Below, in pieces: positions 8,899 through 17,472 of a stretch of DNA of 64,000 bases. The first letter of the stretch is position 1. Every line of letters starts with the position of its first letter. The notes below the pieces were generated by a model. The model made no database searches. It worked only from the letters and a program-made list of their open reading frames with translations, and had not been told where the DNA came from. Source of the stretch: Jatrophihabitans sp. (GTDB lineage: Bacteria > Actinomycetota > Actinomycetes > Mycobacteriales > Jatrophihabitantaceae); assembly GCA_036389035.1 (NCBI GenBank), contig DASVQQ010000006.1, forward strand, positions 1 to 64,000, in the 5' to 3' direction. A program made the translations under genes and the position numbers.

Positions 8899-8936
8899 GG
8901 CTATCGCGGGTCTCGCTGACGAGACCCGCGATAGCC
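8899..8936 (-). terminator. 17-bp hairpin, likely terminator of asnB unit
   Basis: A perfect 17-base-pair stem (8899-8915 with 8920-8936) with a CTGA loop, 36 bases past the asnB stop on the minus strand. No long T-run follows, but the stem is very stable. Confidence 0.75.
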
Positions 8937-8971
8937 AGTGCGGTCGCAATCGGAGATTGCGCCGATCGGTT

Positions 8972-10807
8972 CTACGGAAGCTGGATTTCTGGGCGGTAGA
9001 TATCCAGCCACAAGCCGAGGTCGAGGGTCCGCTCCAGGCCCAACCGCGTCAGCCGGTCCATCGAAGCGGGCTCGATTGCGGTCGCGGTCTGTAGCCAGCC
9101 GCGGTCCATCAGCTCGAATACTCCGTGGTTTCCACGCGCCAACAGTTCCTTGCCCTGGTGCTGCAGCTGCTGGTTGTAGTAGGGGTCCTGAATCGACGGA
9201 TATGGGCTCTTGGGCCGCCAAGCAACCGATTCCGGAAGCATCTCCTTGACCGCCCCACGAAGCAGGCTCTTCTCCCTGCCGTCGAATGTCTTCATCGACC
9301 AAGGCGCGTTGTAGACGTACTCCATGAGCCGGTGATCGCAGAACGGCACTCGGACCTCCAGCCCCAGCGCCATGCTCATCCGGTCCTTGCGCTCGAGCAG
9401 GTATCGCATGAAGCGAGTGAGGTGCAGGTAGACCATGATTCGCATGCGGTACTCGAAGTCGTCCTCGGAGTCCAGTCGCTGGACCTCCCCGACGGCGCTG
9501 TCGTACCGGTCCAACCGGTACTCCTCAAGCTTCAGCTGCGACAGCAGCTGCGGGTTCACCCCGGTGGAGTCCTTGTCGAACGGGCCCACGTTGACAGCGA
9601 TCCATGGGAACGCGCGTGCCTGCTGGATCGCGGGGACGTGCATGTGCCGGTACCCGCCGAACAGCTCGTCCGCCGCCTCGCCGGATAGGGCGACGGTCGA
9701 CTTCTCGCGAATCGCCTTGAAGAGCAGGTACAGCGAGAAGTCCATGTCGCCAGCCCCGATCGGGGCGTCCCGCGCGATGACCGCGGCCCTGCGGATGTCT
9801 GGGTCCGCCATCGCCCTCGGATCGAGCACGATGTCGGTGTGATCTGAGCCGACGTGCTTGACGACATCGTGGATGAACGGCGCGTCCGAAGCGTCGCGCA
9901 GCTCGTCCGGCCTGAAATTCTCAGCCTGGCCCGTGAAGTCGACCGAGAACGTCGGCACCGGCTCGTCACCGAGATGGGCCGCGGCCAGCGTGGTGAGCGC
10001 CCCGGAGTCGAGTCCGCCGGACAGCAGCAGGCAGCGCGGCACGTCGGCGACGAGTTGCCTGCGCACGATGTCGCCCAGGAGCTCGCGGACATGTCCGACT
10101 GTGGTGTCCACATCGTCGGTGTGCGGCCGGCTCTCCAGCCGCCAGTAGGTGCGCTGGCGCAAGCCTGCGGCATCGACTGTGACCACCGTGCCGGGCTCGA
10201 CCTGATGGATGTCCGCCCAGGTCGCGTGTCCCGGCGTGAAGGCGTACGCGAACACCTCGCGCAGTCCGTCCATGTCCACCGTGCGCTTGGCGAGCGGGTT
10301 GGCAAGGATGGCCTTCTGCTCCGAGCCGAAGAGCACGCCGTCGGGCGTCCGGTGAAAGAAGAGCGGCTTGACCCCCATCCGGTCGCGGATCATCACGAGT
10401 TTCTGGTCGCGCGCGTCCCAGATGGCGAACGCGAACATGCCGTTGAGCCGGTCGGCCAGCTCCGGCCCCCAGCGCATGTACGCGCGCAGGACCACCTCGG
10501 TGTCGCTGGAGGTCGTGAAACGCTCACCCTGCCGGGTCAGCTCCTCGCGGAGTTCCACATAGTTGTAGACCTCGCCGCTGTAGGTGAGCGTCACATCGCC
10601 TTGCTCGGTATGCACAGTCATCGGCTGCGCACCGCCGACCAGGTCAATGACGGCCAGTCTCCGGTGGCCGATGGCGGCGTGTCGATCGATCAACGTCCCG
10701 CTGTCATCGGGGCCGCGACACGCCATGGTCTCGGTCATTGCATCCAGGATCTTCTCCTCGGACCTAAGGTCGCGGTCGAACGAGATCCAGCCAGTGATTC
10801 CGCACAT
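8972..10807 (-). CDS. asnB: Asparagine synthetase (glutamine-hydrolysing)-like amidotransferase
   Basis: 611 residues. The N-terminus MCGITGW exposes Cys2, the glutaminase nucleophile, followed by CRGPDDSG and GHRRLAVIDL of class II glutamine amidotransferases. The synthetase half starts near residue 230 with the PP-loop LLLSGGLDSGALT (usual SGGLDSS; the last serine is glycine) and later has ALSGEAADELFGGY, the adenylation motif. The enzyme should activate a carboxylate with ATP and transfer ammonia from glutamine. Inside a tailoring cluster it may amidate a pathway acid rather than aspartate, though an ordinary asparagine synthetase cannot be excluded. AGGAGG lies nine bases before the ATG. 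It is the last gene of a leftward unit: methyltransferase, GMC oxidoreductase, asnB. Confidence 0.9.
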   Translation of the reverse strand: MCGITGWISFDRDLRSEEKILDAMTETMACRGPDDSGTLIDRHAAIGHRRLAVIDLVGGAQPMTVHTEQGDVTLTYSGEVYNYVELREELTRQGERFTTSSDTEVVLRAYMRWGPELADRLNGMFAFAIWDARDQKLVMIRDRMGVKPLFFHRTPDGVLFGSEQKAILANPLAKRTVDMDGLREVFAYAFTPGHATWADIHQVEPGTVVTVDAAGLRQRTYWRLESRPHTDDVDTTVGHVRELLGDIVRRQLVADVPRCLLLSGGLDSGALTTLAAAHLGDEPVPTFSVDFTGQAENFRPDELRDASDAPFIHDVVKHVGSDHTDIVLDPRAMADPDIRRAAVIARDAPIGAGDMDFSLYLLFKAIREKSTVALSGEAADELFGGYRHMHVPAIQQARAFPWIAVNVGPFDKDSTGVNPQLLSQLKLEEYRLDRYDSAVGEVQRLDSEDDFEYRMRIMVYLHLTRFMRYLLERKDRMSMALGLEVRVPFCDHRLMEYVYNAPWSMKTFDGREKSLLRGAVKEMLPESVAWRPKSPYPSIQDPYYNQQLQHQGKELLARGNHGVFELMDRGWLQTATAIEPASMDRLTRLGLERTLDLGLWLDIYRPEIQLP

Positions 10808-10859
10808 GTGTGCCTACCTCCTGTGGCGATTCAACGTCTGTGGTGTTGCTGATTCATGC

Positions 10860-12404
10860 CTAGCCACGAAGCAGTGCGGCCGCCCGTTCCCCGATCATGA
10901 CGACGCTCAGATGCGTGTTGGCGCACACCATGCTCGGCATGATCGAGGCGTCCACGACATGAAGGTTCTCGACGCCATACACCGCGCAGTGCTGATCGAC
11001 GACCGCCGATGGATCGCCGGCCGGCCCCATGCGCGCGGTGCCAACCGGGTTGTAGGCGCTGTCGACGGCCCTTTCGATATAGCCGCGAAGTGCTTCGTCA
11101 TCGTTGATGACGCGCTCGTCAAGTCCGACCAACTGCTCGCCCTTGCTGAAGATTTTGGGTGAGCTGGCCAGATCCCAGCAGCCCCGCACGCCGTCGGCGA
11201 GCAGGCTGTAGTCGCGCTCGTCGGACAGGTATCCCAAATCGATGCGGGGAGCGGAGTACGGGTTGACCCCCGCGAGGGTGACCCGGCCGCGCGAATGCTG
11301 CCGGCGGAGCACGACCATGACGCCGAACACCGCCTTTGCCCCGGCGACTTTGCGCAGCTCGGGAAAATGGAGCGTGAGATCGAAGCGGTTGACCATGGCG
11401 AAGTACTGGTCGTTGAACCGGCTGTCGCTCGTACGGGTCACGATCTGACCGGTCGACTTGCCCTCGTTCTCATATCCCGGCTTGGGGGTCATGAACACGC
11501 CGATGCGCGGCTGGTCGGTCAACCCCGCGCCTACGCCGGCCAGGTCCGCCCGCAACGGAATGCCCAGCGCGCGCAGGTCCTCCGCAGGCCCGATCCCCGA
11601 GCGGAGCAGGATCGCCGGCGTGGCGATCGCTCCGGCCGACAGGATCACTCGCCGTGCTCGGATCTCGCTGTAGGGGCCGCCGTCGACGGACAGGACCACA
11701 CCCGTCGCGCGGTCTCCCTCGAACACCACCCGGTCGATGAGGGCGTGCGGCAGGATCGTGAGGTTCTTACGGGTACTCGCCGGCCAGAGGTAGGACCCCG
11801 TTGTCGAGACGCGGGTTCGAGCATCGCGCCGGTTCGACGGTATCGGCCCGACGCCGGTCGACTCGGGATGATTGTGGTCCTCGACCCACGGGTGGCCGGC
11901 GTCGAGGCAGACGTCGAGGAAGGACTGCTGAACGTCTGTCAGCTCATTGGAGCGCCAGCGCCGCACCGGCACCGGGCCGCCGCTGCCGTGAACATCGCTT
12001 TCGCCGAAGTCCAGATCGTCCTCGAGCGAGCGGAAGACCGGGAGCACGTGTTCCCAGGACCACAGCGGGTTTCCGGCAGCCGCCCACTCGTCGTAGTCCT
12101 GCGGCGTTCCCCGGATCACCACCGTGTTGCCGACGGCCGATGAGCCGCCGGTCACCTTCCCGAGCGGGAACATCACCCGGCGGTCGCGGGTGAGCTGGGC
12201 CGTGTACCCCCAGCTGTGCTTCACAAGCGACATCGCGTTGGCGTCGAGAAGGTCGTCCGGGGTCCTCGCCTCGGTCGCATAATGCCGCCCGGCCTCGACC
12301 AGCAGCACCCGCCGGTCAGGATCTTCGCTCAGGCGGGCAGCAAGAACGGCGCCAGCGCTGCCTGCTCCCACGATGATGTCGTCATAGGTCACCAGTGCAG
12401 ACAT
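10860..12404 (-). CDS. GMC-family FAD oxidoreductase (copy 1)
   Basis: 514 residues. The FAD-binding start YDDIIVGAGSAGAVLAARLS is at residues 7-26, GKVTGGSSAVGNTVVIRG is the GMC signature 1 region (about residues 80-97), and the C-terminal part has the catalytic region NPVGTARMGP followed by HVVDASIMPSMVCANTH. GMC enzymes (choline, glucose and aryl-alcohol oxidases or dehydrogenases) oxidise alcohols. A close paralogue lies divergently 1.1 kb away with the same length and near-identical signatures, so the pair arose by duplication or both act on related intermediates. It starts nine bases after the methyltransferase stop, so co-transcription is likely. Substrate unknown. Confidence 0.92.
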   Translation of the reverse strand: MSALVTYDDIIVGAGSAGAVLAARLSEDPDRRVLLVEAGRHYATEARTPDDLLDANAMSLVKHSWGYTAQLTRDRRVMFPLGKVTGGSSAVGNTVVIRGTPQDYDEWAAAGNPLWSWEHVLPVFRSLEDDLDFGESDVHGSGGPVPVRRWRSNELTDVQQSFLDVCLDAGHPWVEDHNHPESTGVGPIPSNRRDARTRVSTTGSYLWPASTRKNLTILPHALIDRVVFEGDRATGVVLSVDGGPYSEIRARRVILSAGAIATPAILLRSGIGPAEDLRALGIPLRADLAGVGAGLTDQPRIGVFMTPKPGYENEGKSTGQIVTRTSDSRFNDQYFAMVNRFDLTLHFPELRKVAGAKAVFGVMVVLRRQHSRGRVTLAGVNPYSAPRIDLGYLSDERDYSLLADGVRGCWDLASSPKIFSKGEQLVGLDERVINDDEALRGYIERAVDSAYNPVGTARMGPAGDPSAVVDQHCAVYGVENLHVVDASIMPSMVCANTHLSVVMIGERAAALLRG

Positions 12405-12413
12405 GCTCGGCCC

Positions 12414-13250
12414 TCAACGCTTGCGGGCAAGGCCGCACCACATAGGCAACGGCGCGGGTCCTGCGGCGTCCTGCGACGGCCGCCATAGCTGCGTCTCCAC
12501 CACCCCGGGCGGCACGATGTCCATGCCGTCGAAGAACCGCTCGACCTCAGAGCGGGTGCGGCGGACCACGGAGTCGCCCGTCTGCTTGTCCATCTCCGCG
12601 AGCATCGCGTTCAGCGCCGTGTCCCCGTCGTCCTTGGCGAAGTGGGACAGGGCCAGGTAGCTACCGGACGGGACGGCGTCGAGAAGGTCGGCCACGATCT
12701 GCTCGGGCCCGTCGGCGTCATCGACGAAGTGGAGCACGCCGAACAGGATGAGCCCTACGGGCTGGGAGAAATCGAGCGTCGCCGCCGCCCTTTCAAGGAT
12801 GTCTTTGGGGTTGCGGAAGTCCGCGTCGAGGAAGACGGAGTCGGGGTCGGAGTCGAGCAGGTACTGCCCGTGCGCCGCGACCGACGGCTCGTTGTCGGCG
12901 TAAACGACTCGGCAGCCGGGCGCGACCGCGCGCGCGGCCTCGTGCGTGTTTCCCATGGTGGGCAAACCGGTGGCGAGGTCGAGGAACTGTCGAATCCCGC
13001 ACTCGCCCGCGAGGTATCCGACGATGCGCCCCAGGACGTCGCGGGCTGCGTGGAGATCGACCTTCACTCCCTCGACGCCGCCCGGGTCGCCCGGCCAGTT
13101 GACGAACGCGTTGTCGCCGACGGCACGGTCGGATGCGAAGTTCGCCTTCCCGCCGAGCAAGTAGTCCATGATCCGCGCGGTGTTGGGGATCATGGCGTTC
13201 ACCCCGACCGGCGCCTCTTCCAGACTAGCTGTGGACGAATTATCTGGCAT
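12414..13250 (-). CDS. SAM-dependent methyltransferase, DUF574 (PF04672) type
   Basis: 278 residues. It matches the actinobacterial DUF574 family: NTARIMDYLLGGKANFASDR near residues 23-42, QFLDLATGLPTMGNTHE (the glycine-rich SAM loop, about 88-104), VVYADNEP (acidic residue for the ribose) and GLILFGVLHFVDD. Proteins of this family are abundant in actinobacteria; most are uncharacterised and some sit in biosynthetic clusters. Good ribosome site AAGGAGG upstream. First gene of the leftward unit ending in asnB. O-, N- or C-methylation of a pathway product is inferred only from location. Confidence 0.88.
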   Translation of the reverse strand: MPDNSSTASLEEAPVGVNAMIPNTARIMDYLLGGKANFASDRAVGDNAFVNWPGDPGGVEGVKVDLHAARDVLGRIVGYLAGECGIRQFLDLATGLPTMGNTHEAARAVAPGCRVVYADNEPSVAAHGQYLLDSDPDSVFLDADFRNPKDILERAAATLDFSQPVGLILFGVLHFVDDADGPEQIVADLLDAVPSGSYLALSHFAKDDGDTALNAMLAEMDKQTGDSVVRRTRSEVERFFDGMDIVPPGVVETQLWRPSQDAAGPAPLPMWCGLARKR

Positions 13251-13267
13251 GCTGCAGCCTCCTTCGC

Positions 13268-13290
13268 GCCACGAGACCGGAGCTCGTGGC
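13268..13290. promoter_or_regulatory. Perfect inverted repeat upstream of methyltransferase
   Basis: GCCACGAG (13268-13275) and CTCGTGGC (13283-13290), a perfect 8-bp inverted repeat with a seven-base centre, in the 236-base divergent gap between the methyltransferase unit and GMC copy 2. It sits just 5' of the AAGGAGG ribosome site, so it could be a repressor operator or an mRNA hairpin. Confidence 0.45.
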
Positions 13291-13486
13291 TGTGCCGGAC
13301 GAGCCTGACGCCGCGGGCACAGCGGTGTTTCTCGCTCCTTGCCCCGGCGCGCGCGGCACCGGCAACGGGGGAGAAATCCCTCACGTCCGCCGTGCGACGC
13401 TTGCCCCGCGGGACTGGGAACTCGTCCCGTCTCTGGCGACGTCTCGCGTCGCCCTTTCCGCTACCGCAGATCAGCGAGGATGACGG

Positions 13487-15031
13487 ATGACCGTTCAATA
13501 CGATGACATTATCGTCGGTGCCGGGTCCGCCGGCGCCGTGCTCGCCGCGCGACTGTCCGAGGATGCGTCGCGCCGGGTGCTTCTCCTGGAGGCCGGCCCG
13601 GACTATCTGGTCCCAGACCAGACACCCGACGACATCCGCAGTGGCAACGCAATGTCCTTTCACGACCATGACTGGCAATTCAAGGCCGACATCCACGACG
13701 GGCGCCGCATACGCTTCCCGCGCGGAAAGGTGACTGGCGGCTCGTCGGCTGTCGGCGCCACGGTGGCGTTGCGCGGTATGCCAGGGGACTACGACGAGTG
13801 GGCAGCGGCCGGAAACCCGGCGTGGTCCTGGAAGGAGGTGCTGCCGTACTTCCGTCGACTGGAGAACGACCTCGATTTCGACGACGAGTACCACAGCCAG
13901 GACGGCCCGTTCCCGATCCGCCGCTGGCGCCAGGACGAACTGGTGCCAGGGCAGCTCGCCTTTGTCGAGGCCTGCCTTGAGGAAGGCTTCCCCGAGGTCA
14001 AGGACCACAACAACCCCGAGGCGACGGGGGTCGGGCCGATCCCGTCGAGCCGGCGGGATCCCCAGAACCGAGTCACCACGGCGATGGCATACCTGAACCC
14101 GACGCGGGATCGCCCCAACCTCGAGATCAGGGCCCATACCGTTGTCGACCGGATCGTCTTCGAGGGGTCGCGCGCAGTTGGCGTTACGGCTTCAGTCAAC
14201 GGGGGTTCCTACGAAACGATCAGCGCGCGGCGCGTGATCCTGGCAGCCGGCGCGGTGGCATCGCCGATGATCCTCATGCGGTCCGGAATCGGCGCGACCG
14301 AGAACCTCCGCCGGCTCGGCATCGACTGCCGCGCCGACCTTCCCGGCGTCGGCGCGAACCTCGTCGACCATCAGCGGACCGGCGTGTTCCTCTCGCCGCG
14401 TCCCGGCGTCTGCGACCCGTCGGACCCATTCCTGCAGGAGATCCTGCGCACCACCGCGCCCGGCTCGGACGAAACCAACGACCTGCAGTACTACATGGTG
14501 AACCATTTCGATCTGAAGCACTTCCCTGAACTTCAGATGCTCTCCGGAACGACGATGATTCTCGGTGTCATGGTCGTCTCCCAGCGCCCGCGCAGCTCCG
14601 GCACCCTCGCACTGACCTCCACGGACCCGCTGGCTCCACCGCAGATCGAGCTGAACTTCCTGAACGACGGCGGCCGGGAGCTCGACCTGCTCGTGGAAGG
14701 CGTGCGCACCTCATGGCGGCTGGCCAACCACCCGGGGATTCGCCAGCTGGGGCAAAGTTTTGTCGTCTTGCGCGAAGCGGTGATCGACGACGACGACATG
14801 ATCCGGCAGTACGTCAAGACGAGCCTGGACAGCGCCTACCACCCGGTCGGCACGGTACGGATGGGTCCGTCGGAGGACACCTCGACCGTCGTTGACGAGC
14901 GGTGCGCGGTACACGGGATCGAGTCCCTCTTCGTCTGCGACGCCTCAGTGATGCCTAACACGGTTCGGGCGAACACCAACCTGACCTCGATCATGATCGG
15001 CGAGCGCACGGCTGACTGGCTTCGCCAGTAA
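13487..15031 (+). CDS. GMC-family FAD oxidoreductase (copy 2)
   Basis: 514 residues, the same length as copy 1 and clearly paralogous: YDDIIVGAGSAGAVLAARLS, GKVTGGSSAVGATVALRG, DYDEWAAAGNPAWSW and HPVGTVRMGPSEDTS are shared almost exactly. All FAD and catalytic-region motifs look intact. It is transcribed alone, away from the methyltransferase unit, and ends at a bidirectional terminator. It probably oxidises an alcohol in the same pathway. Having two GMC enzymes suggests two alcohol oxidations or partly redundant copies. Confidence 0.92.
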   Translation: MTVQYDDIIVGAGSAGAVLAARLSEDASRRVLLLEAGPDYLVPDQTPDDIRSGNAMSFHDHDWQFKADIHDGRRIRFPRGKVTGGSSAVGATVALRGMPGDYDEWAAAGNPAWSWKEVLPYFRRLENDLDFDDEYHSQDGPFPIRRWRQDELVPGQLAFVEACLEEGFPEVKDHNNPEATGVGPIPSSRRDPQNRVTTAMAYLNPTRDRPNLEIRAHTVVDRIVFEGSRAVGVTASVNGGSYETISARRVILAAGAVASPMILMRSGIGATENLRRLGIDCRADLPGVGANLVDHQRTGVFLSPRPGVCDPSDPFLQEILRTTAPGSDETNDLQYYMVNHFDLKHFPELQMLSGTTMILGVMVVSQRPRSSGTLALTSTDPLAPPQIELNFLNDGGRELDLLVEGVRTSWRLANHPGIRQLGQSFVVLREAVIDDDDMIRQYVKTSLDSAYHPVGTVRMGPSEDTSTVVDERCAVHGIESLFVCDASVMPNTVRANTNLTSIMIGERTADWLRQ

Positions 15032-15043
15032 CCGGACAACGCG

Positions 15044-15080
15044 AAACCGGCCGGGACGGATAATCCGTCCCGGCCGGTTT
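15044..15080. terminator. Bidirectional terminator between GMC copy 2 and P450
   Basis: Perfect 17-base-pair stem (15044-15060 with 15064-15080), three-base TAA loop, with AAA at the left foot and TTT at the right foot, so it can serve both convergent genes. Confidence 0.9.
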
Positions 15081-15107
15081 GCTATTGGCGACCGCCGTTA
15101 TGTCACC

Positions 15108-16475
15108 TCACGACGCGGTGTGGACCGTCATCGGCAGGCCGCCGCGGATCCGCAGGGTCAGCATCGCTTCGCCGGACACCTTGTACCCGGGGACCTTGGT
15201 GAGGCGCAGGTCGCGCGCGACCGTGGCGAGCACGACGGTGGCTTCCATCATGCCGAGGTTGTTGCCGATGCAGAACCGCGGTCCCGCGCCGAACGGGATG
15301 TAGGAGTAGCGGTTCCTTCGCTCTGACGCGGCAGGGGTGAACCGCTCGGGATCGAAGCGCTCGGGCGACGTCCAGAACGCCGGGTGCCGGTGGAGCAAGT
15401 AGGGGCTGAGCAGCACGTCGCTGCCAGCGGCGATCGGGAATCCGCCGATCACGTCGTCCGCGCGGGCGATGCGTGGCAGCAGCCAGACCGGGGGATACAT
15501 GCGGATGACCTCGTTGAGAACCTGGGTCGTGTACGTGAGACGGTGCAAGCTGTCGGTGGTCAGCGGACCACTTCCGAACACTGCCACGGCCTCGTCGTGC
15601 AGCCGCTCCCACACCATCGGGTGCTCGTCGAGCAGATGGAACGCCCAGCTCAGCGTGCTCGCCGTGGTCTCGTGCCCGGCGAGTAACAGCGTGACCAGCT
15701 CGTCCCGCATATGGACTCGTCCCAGGCGTTGGTCGGTCTCGCGGGCCATCGACTCGATCATCCGCGAGACGAAGTCGTCGCCGGCGGCCCCGGCCTTTGA
15801 ACCGGCGGCCAACCTGTCGACGATTCGTTGGAGGTCGCGCCTGGCGCGTCGAAAGCGCGTCTGCAGGGGTAGGGGAAGCCAGAGCGGCACCTTGCCCATG
15901 GTGATCGCGTCGAACATCGCCTGGTTCTGGACAGCCTCGAACGATTCGCCGAGCGAATCGAACTCGGCGAGGTCGGCGTCGATCAGCGTTCGCCCGAGCA
16001 CGCCCAGGGTGAACGCGGTCATCTCCGCGCGCATATCCACGGGCCCCTTGCCGGCCTGTGAACGGAGCCGCCTGGTAAGGCGCTCCGCCTCGTCGCTGAC
16101 GGCGCCGAGCTTGCCGGCGATCCGTTTCGCCTGGAAGACCGGCTGGATGATCTTACGTTGCTTGCGCCAGAGCTCGCCTTCGCTGGTGAGCAGGCCGTCC
16201 CCGAGGGCGCGGCGGGCGTGGACCATCCCCAGGCCCTTGGTGTAATTGTCGGCGTTGTCAGCCAGCACATGCTTGGCGTGGTCGGGGTGGTTGAAGAAGT
16301 AGAGCGTCTTAGGACCCAGTGGCAGGCGGACCGCGTCACCGTACTCGGCGGCGGCCCACGCCATGACATCGAGACGGCTTCGTACCATCTTGAAGAGGAC
16401 GGGCAGAGCGGAGGCACGCCCTGGCCCCGGGATCTGACGGACGGCCGCTAGGGCCGGAGAGTTCCTAGTCGTCAT
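15108..16475 (-). CDS. Cytochrome P450
   Basis: 455 residues from ATG 16475. The I-helix oxygen-activation motif AGHETTAS, the K-helix EVIR (ExxR) and the haem loop FGAGPRFCIG with the cysteine ligand are all present. The substrate-facing and N-terminal parts (KMVRSRLDVMAWAAAEYGD) resemble bacterial class I enzymes of the CYP110/CYP102-like branch that hydroxylate fatty or terpenoid chains; this assignment is tentative. The start overlaps the stop of the DUF1702 gene as ATGA, so the two are translated together. Longer upstream starts would run through the DUF1702 gene and are not preferred. No ferredoxin gene is adjacent. Confidence 0.93.
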   Translation of the reverse strand: MTTRNSPALAAVRQIPGPGRASALPVLFKMVRSRLDVMAWAAAEYGDAVRLPLGPKTLYFFNHPDHAKHVLADNADNYTKGLGMVHARRALGDGLLTSEGELWRKQRKIIQPVFQAKRIAGKLGAVSDEAERLTRRLRSQAGKGPVDMRAEMTAFTLGVLGRTLIDADLAEFDSLGESFEAVQNQAMFDAITMGKVPLWLPLPLQTRFRRARRDLQRIVDRLAAGSKAGAAGDDFVSRMIESMARETDQRLGRVHMRDELVTLLLAGHETTASTLSWAFHLLDEHPMVWERLHDEAVAVFGSGPLTTDSLHRLTYTTQVLNEVIRMYPPVWLLPRIARADDVIGGFPIAAGSDVLLSPYLLHRHPAFWTSPERFDPERFTPAASERRNRYSYIPFGAGPRFCIGNNLGMMEATVVLATVARDLRLTKVPGYKVSGEAMLTLRIRGGLPMTVHTAS

Positions 16476-17452
16476 GGAACGGCCCGGAACTCGGCAAGCC
16501 CCGACACGATGCGGCGACGCCATAGTTCGAAGGCCGGGGTCTCGGAGGCGCCGAAGTCCCCGGCAAGAGTCCGGTCGGCCAGGTCGGATGCCTGGAAGGG
16601 AGTGACGCCGCAAAGTATGTCACTGGCCAGCTCGGTGTGCGGCGTCACGAGATCCGCCTGGAATCGAGCGGCCGCCCCGAACACCGAACCCTGCTGCACA
16701 TCCGGTAGGTACCGGCCGGCGCGCCGCTTGAAATCCAACAGGTCCGCTTCGTCCACACCGCCGGCATACGTCGCGGCCAAGCCGGCGCCGGCGTAGAGAT
16801 CGGCACGGCGGGTCTCGTCGAACGCGTCGATCAGAGCGGTCGCCCGCTCGGGGTCGGTGCCGCCGACGAACCAGATCGCCCTTCCGATGCCCTGGTCGAT
16901 CACCCGGCTCGCGTACGAGGCCGGACCGCCGACCGGCCACGGGAAGCTCGGCTCCTGATACTGCTGGCGCACATACCGATCGGTATGGAAATAGGCCTGG
17001 TGGAAACCGTACCCGTCGAGGACAAGCCAGCGCAGGACCGGATCCGTGGCGGCTGCGGAGGCCTTCGCCCAGCGGAATCGCGGCAGTCGGGCCATCGCCC
17101 AGCCCACGCCGACGTAGACCATGTACACGTGATGCTCGGCCTTGCCCTCGAGGAACCGGCTCAAGTTGCGGCCCCCGAACGGAAGGCCGTCGCGGACCGC
17201 GAAACCCATGCCGGCACCCTCGTAGGCAAAACCGCGGAACTGCCTCGGCAACTTCTCCAAGCGCTCTTCCGCCTCCGCCGGCACGCGCGCCTCGGCGGCA
17301 TATGCGTACCCGGTCAGGAAGGTCTCGCCGACGGTCTCTAGCAGCTCCCGCGCGGCGGGACTCTTCACGTGGAAACCGCGGACCGAGAGGCTGGCCTCCG
17401 AGGTACTGGGCGTCAGAATTCGGCGCCTGAGCGCTCGCCATCCATTGGCCAT
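16472..17452 (-). CDS. DUF1702 family protein (enediyne E3-like family)
   Basis: 326 residues; recognisable features include RGFHVKSPAARELLETVGET near the N-terminus, QFRGFAYEGAGMGFAVRDGL and VGVGWAMARLPRF, then LVLDGYGFHQAYF. This pattern belongs to DUF1702, known from the conserved enediyne cassette (E3) but also found outside enediyne loci. Biochemical function is not established. AAGGAG lies six bases before the ATG. It is coupled by ATGA overlap to the P450, implying they act together. No enediyne PKS, UnbU or UnbV homologue is in this window, so an enediyne product is not supported here. Confidence 0.8.
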   Translation of the reverse strand: MANGWRALRRRILTPSTSEASLSVRGFHVKSPAARELLETVGETFLTGYAYAAEARVPAEAEERLEKLPRQFRGFAYEGAGMGFAVRDGLPFGGRNLSRFLEGKAEHHVYMVYVGVGWAMARLPRFRWAKASAAATDPVLRWLVLDGYGFHQAYFHTDRYVRQQYQEPSFPWPVGGPASYASRVIDQGIGRAIWFVGGTDPERATALIDAFDETRRADLYAGAGLAATYAGGVDEADLLDFKRRAGRYLPDVQQGSVFGAAARFQADLVTPHTELASDILCGVTPFQASDLADRTLAGDFGASETPAFELWRRRIVSGLAEFRAVP

Positions 17453-17472
17453 TTTCTTCTCCTTCTACTTGC

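Noticed and set aside
8972..10807. Lasso-peptide cyclase for the asnB-like gene
   Set aside because: It has an intact glutaminase Cys2 domain, and no lasso precursor, RRE or transglutaminase-like protease is nearby.
15108..17452. Enediyne biosynthetic cluster
   Set aside because: Only DUF1702 (E3-like) and an SgcJ-like protein point that way; no enediyne PKS, thioesterase, UnbU or UnbV is present in the window.
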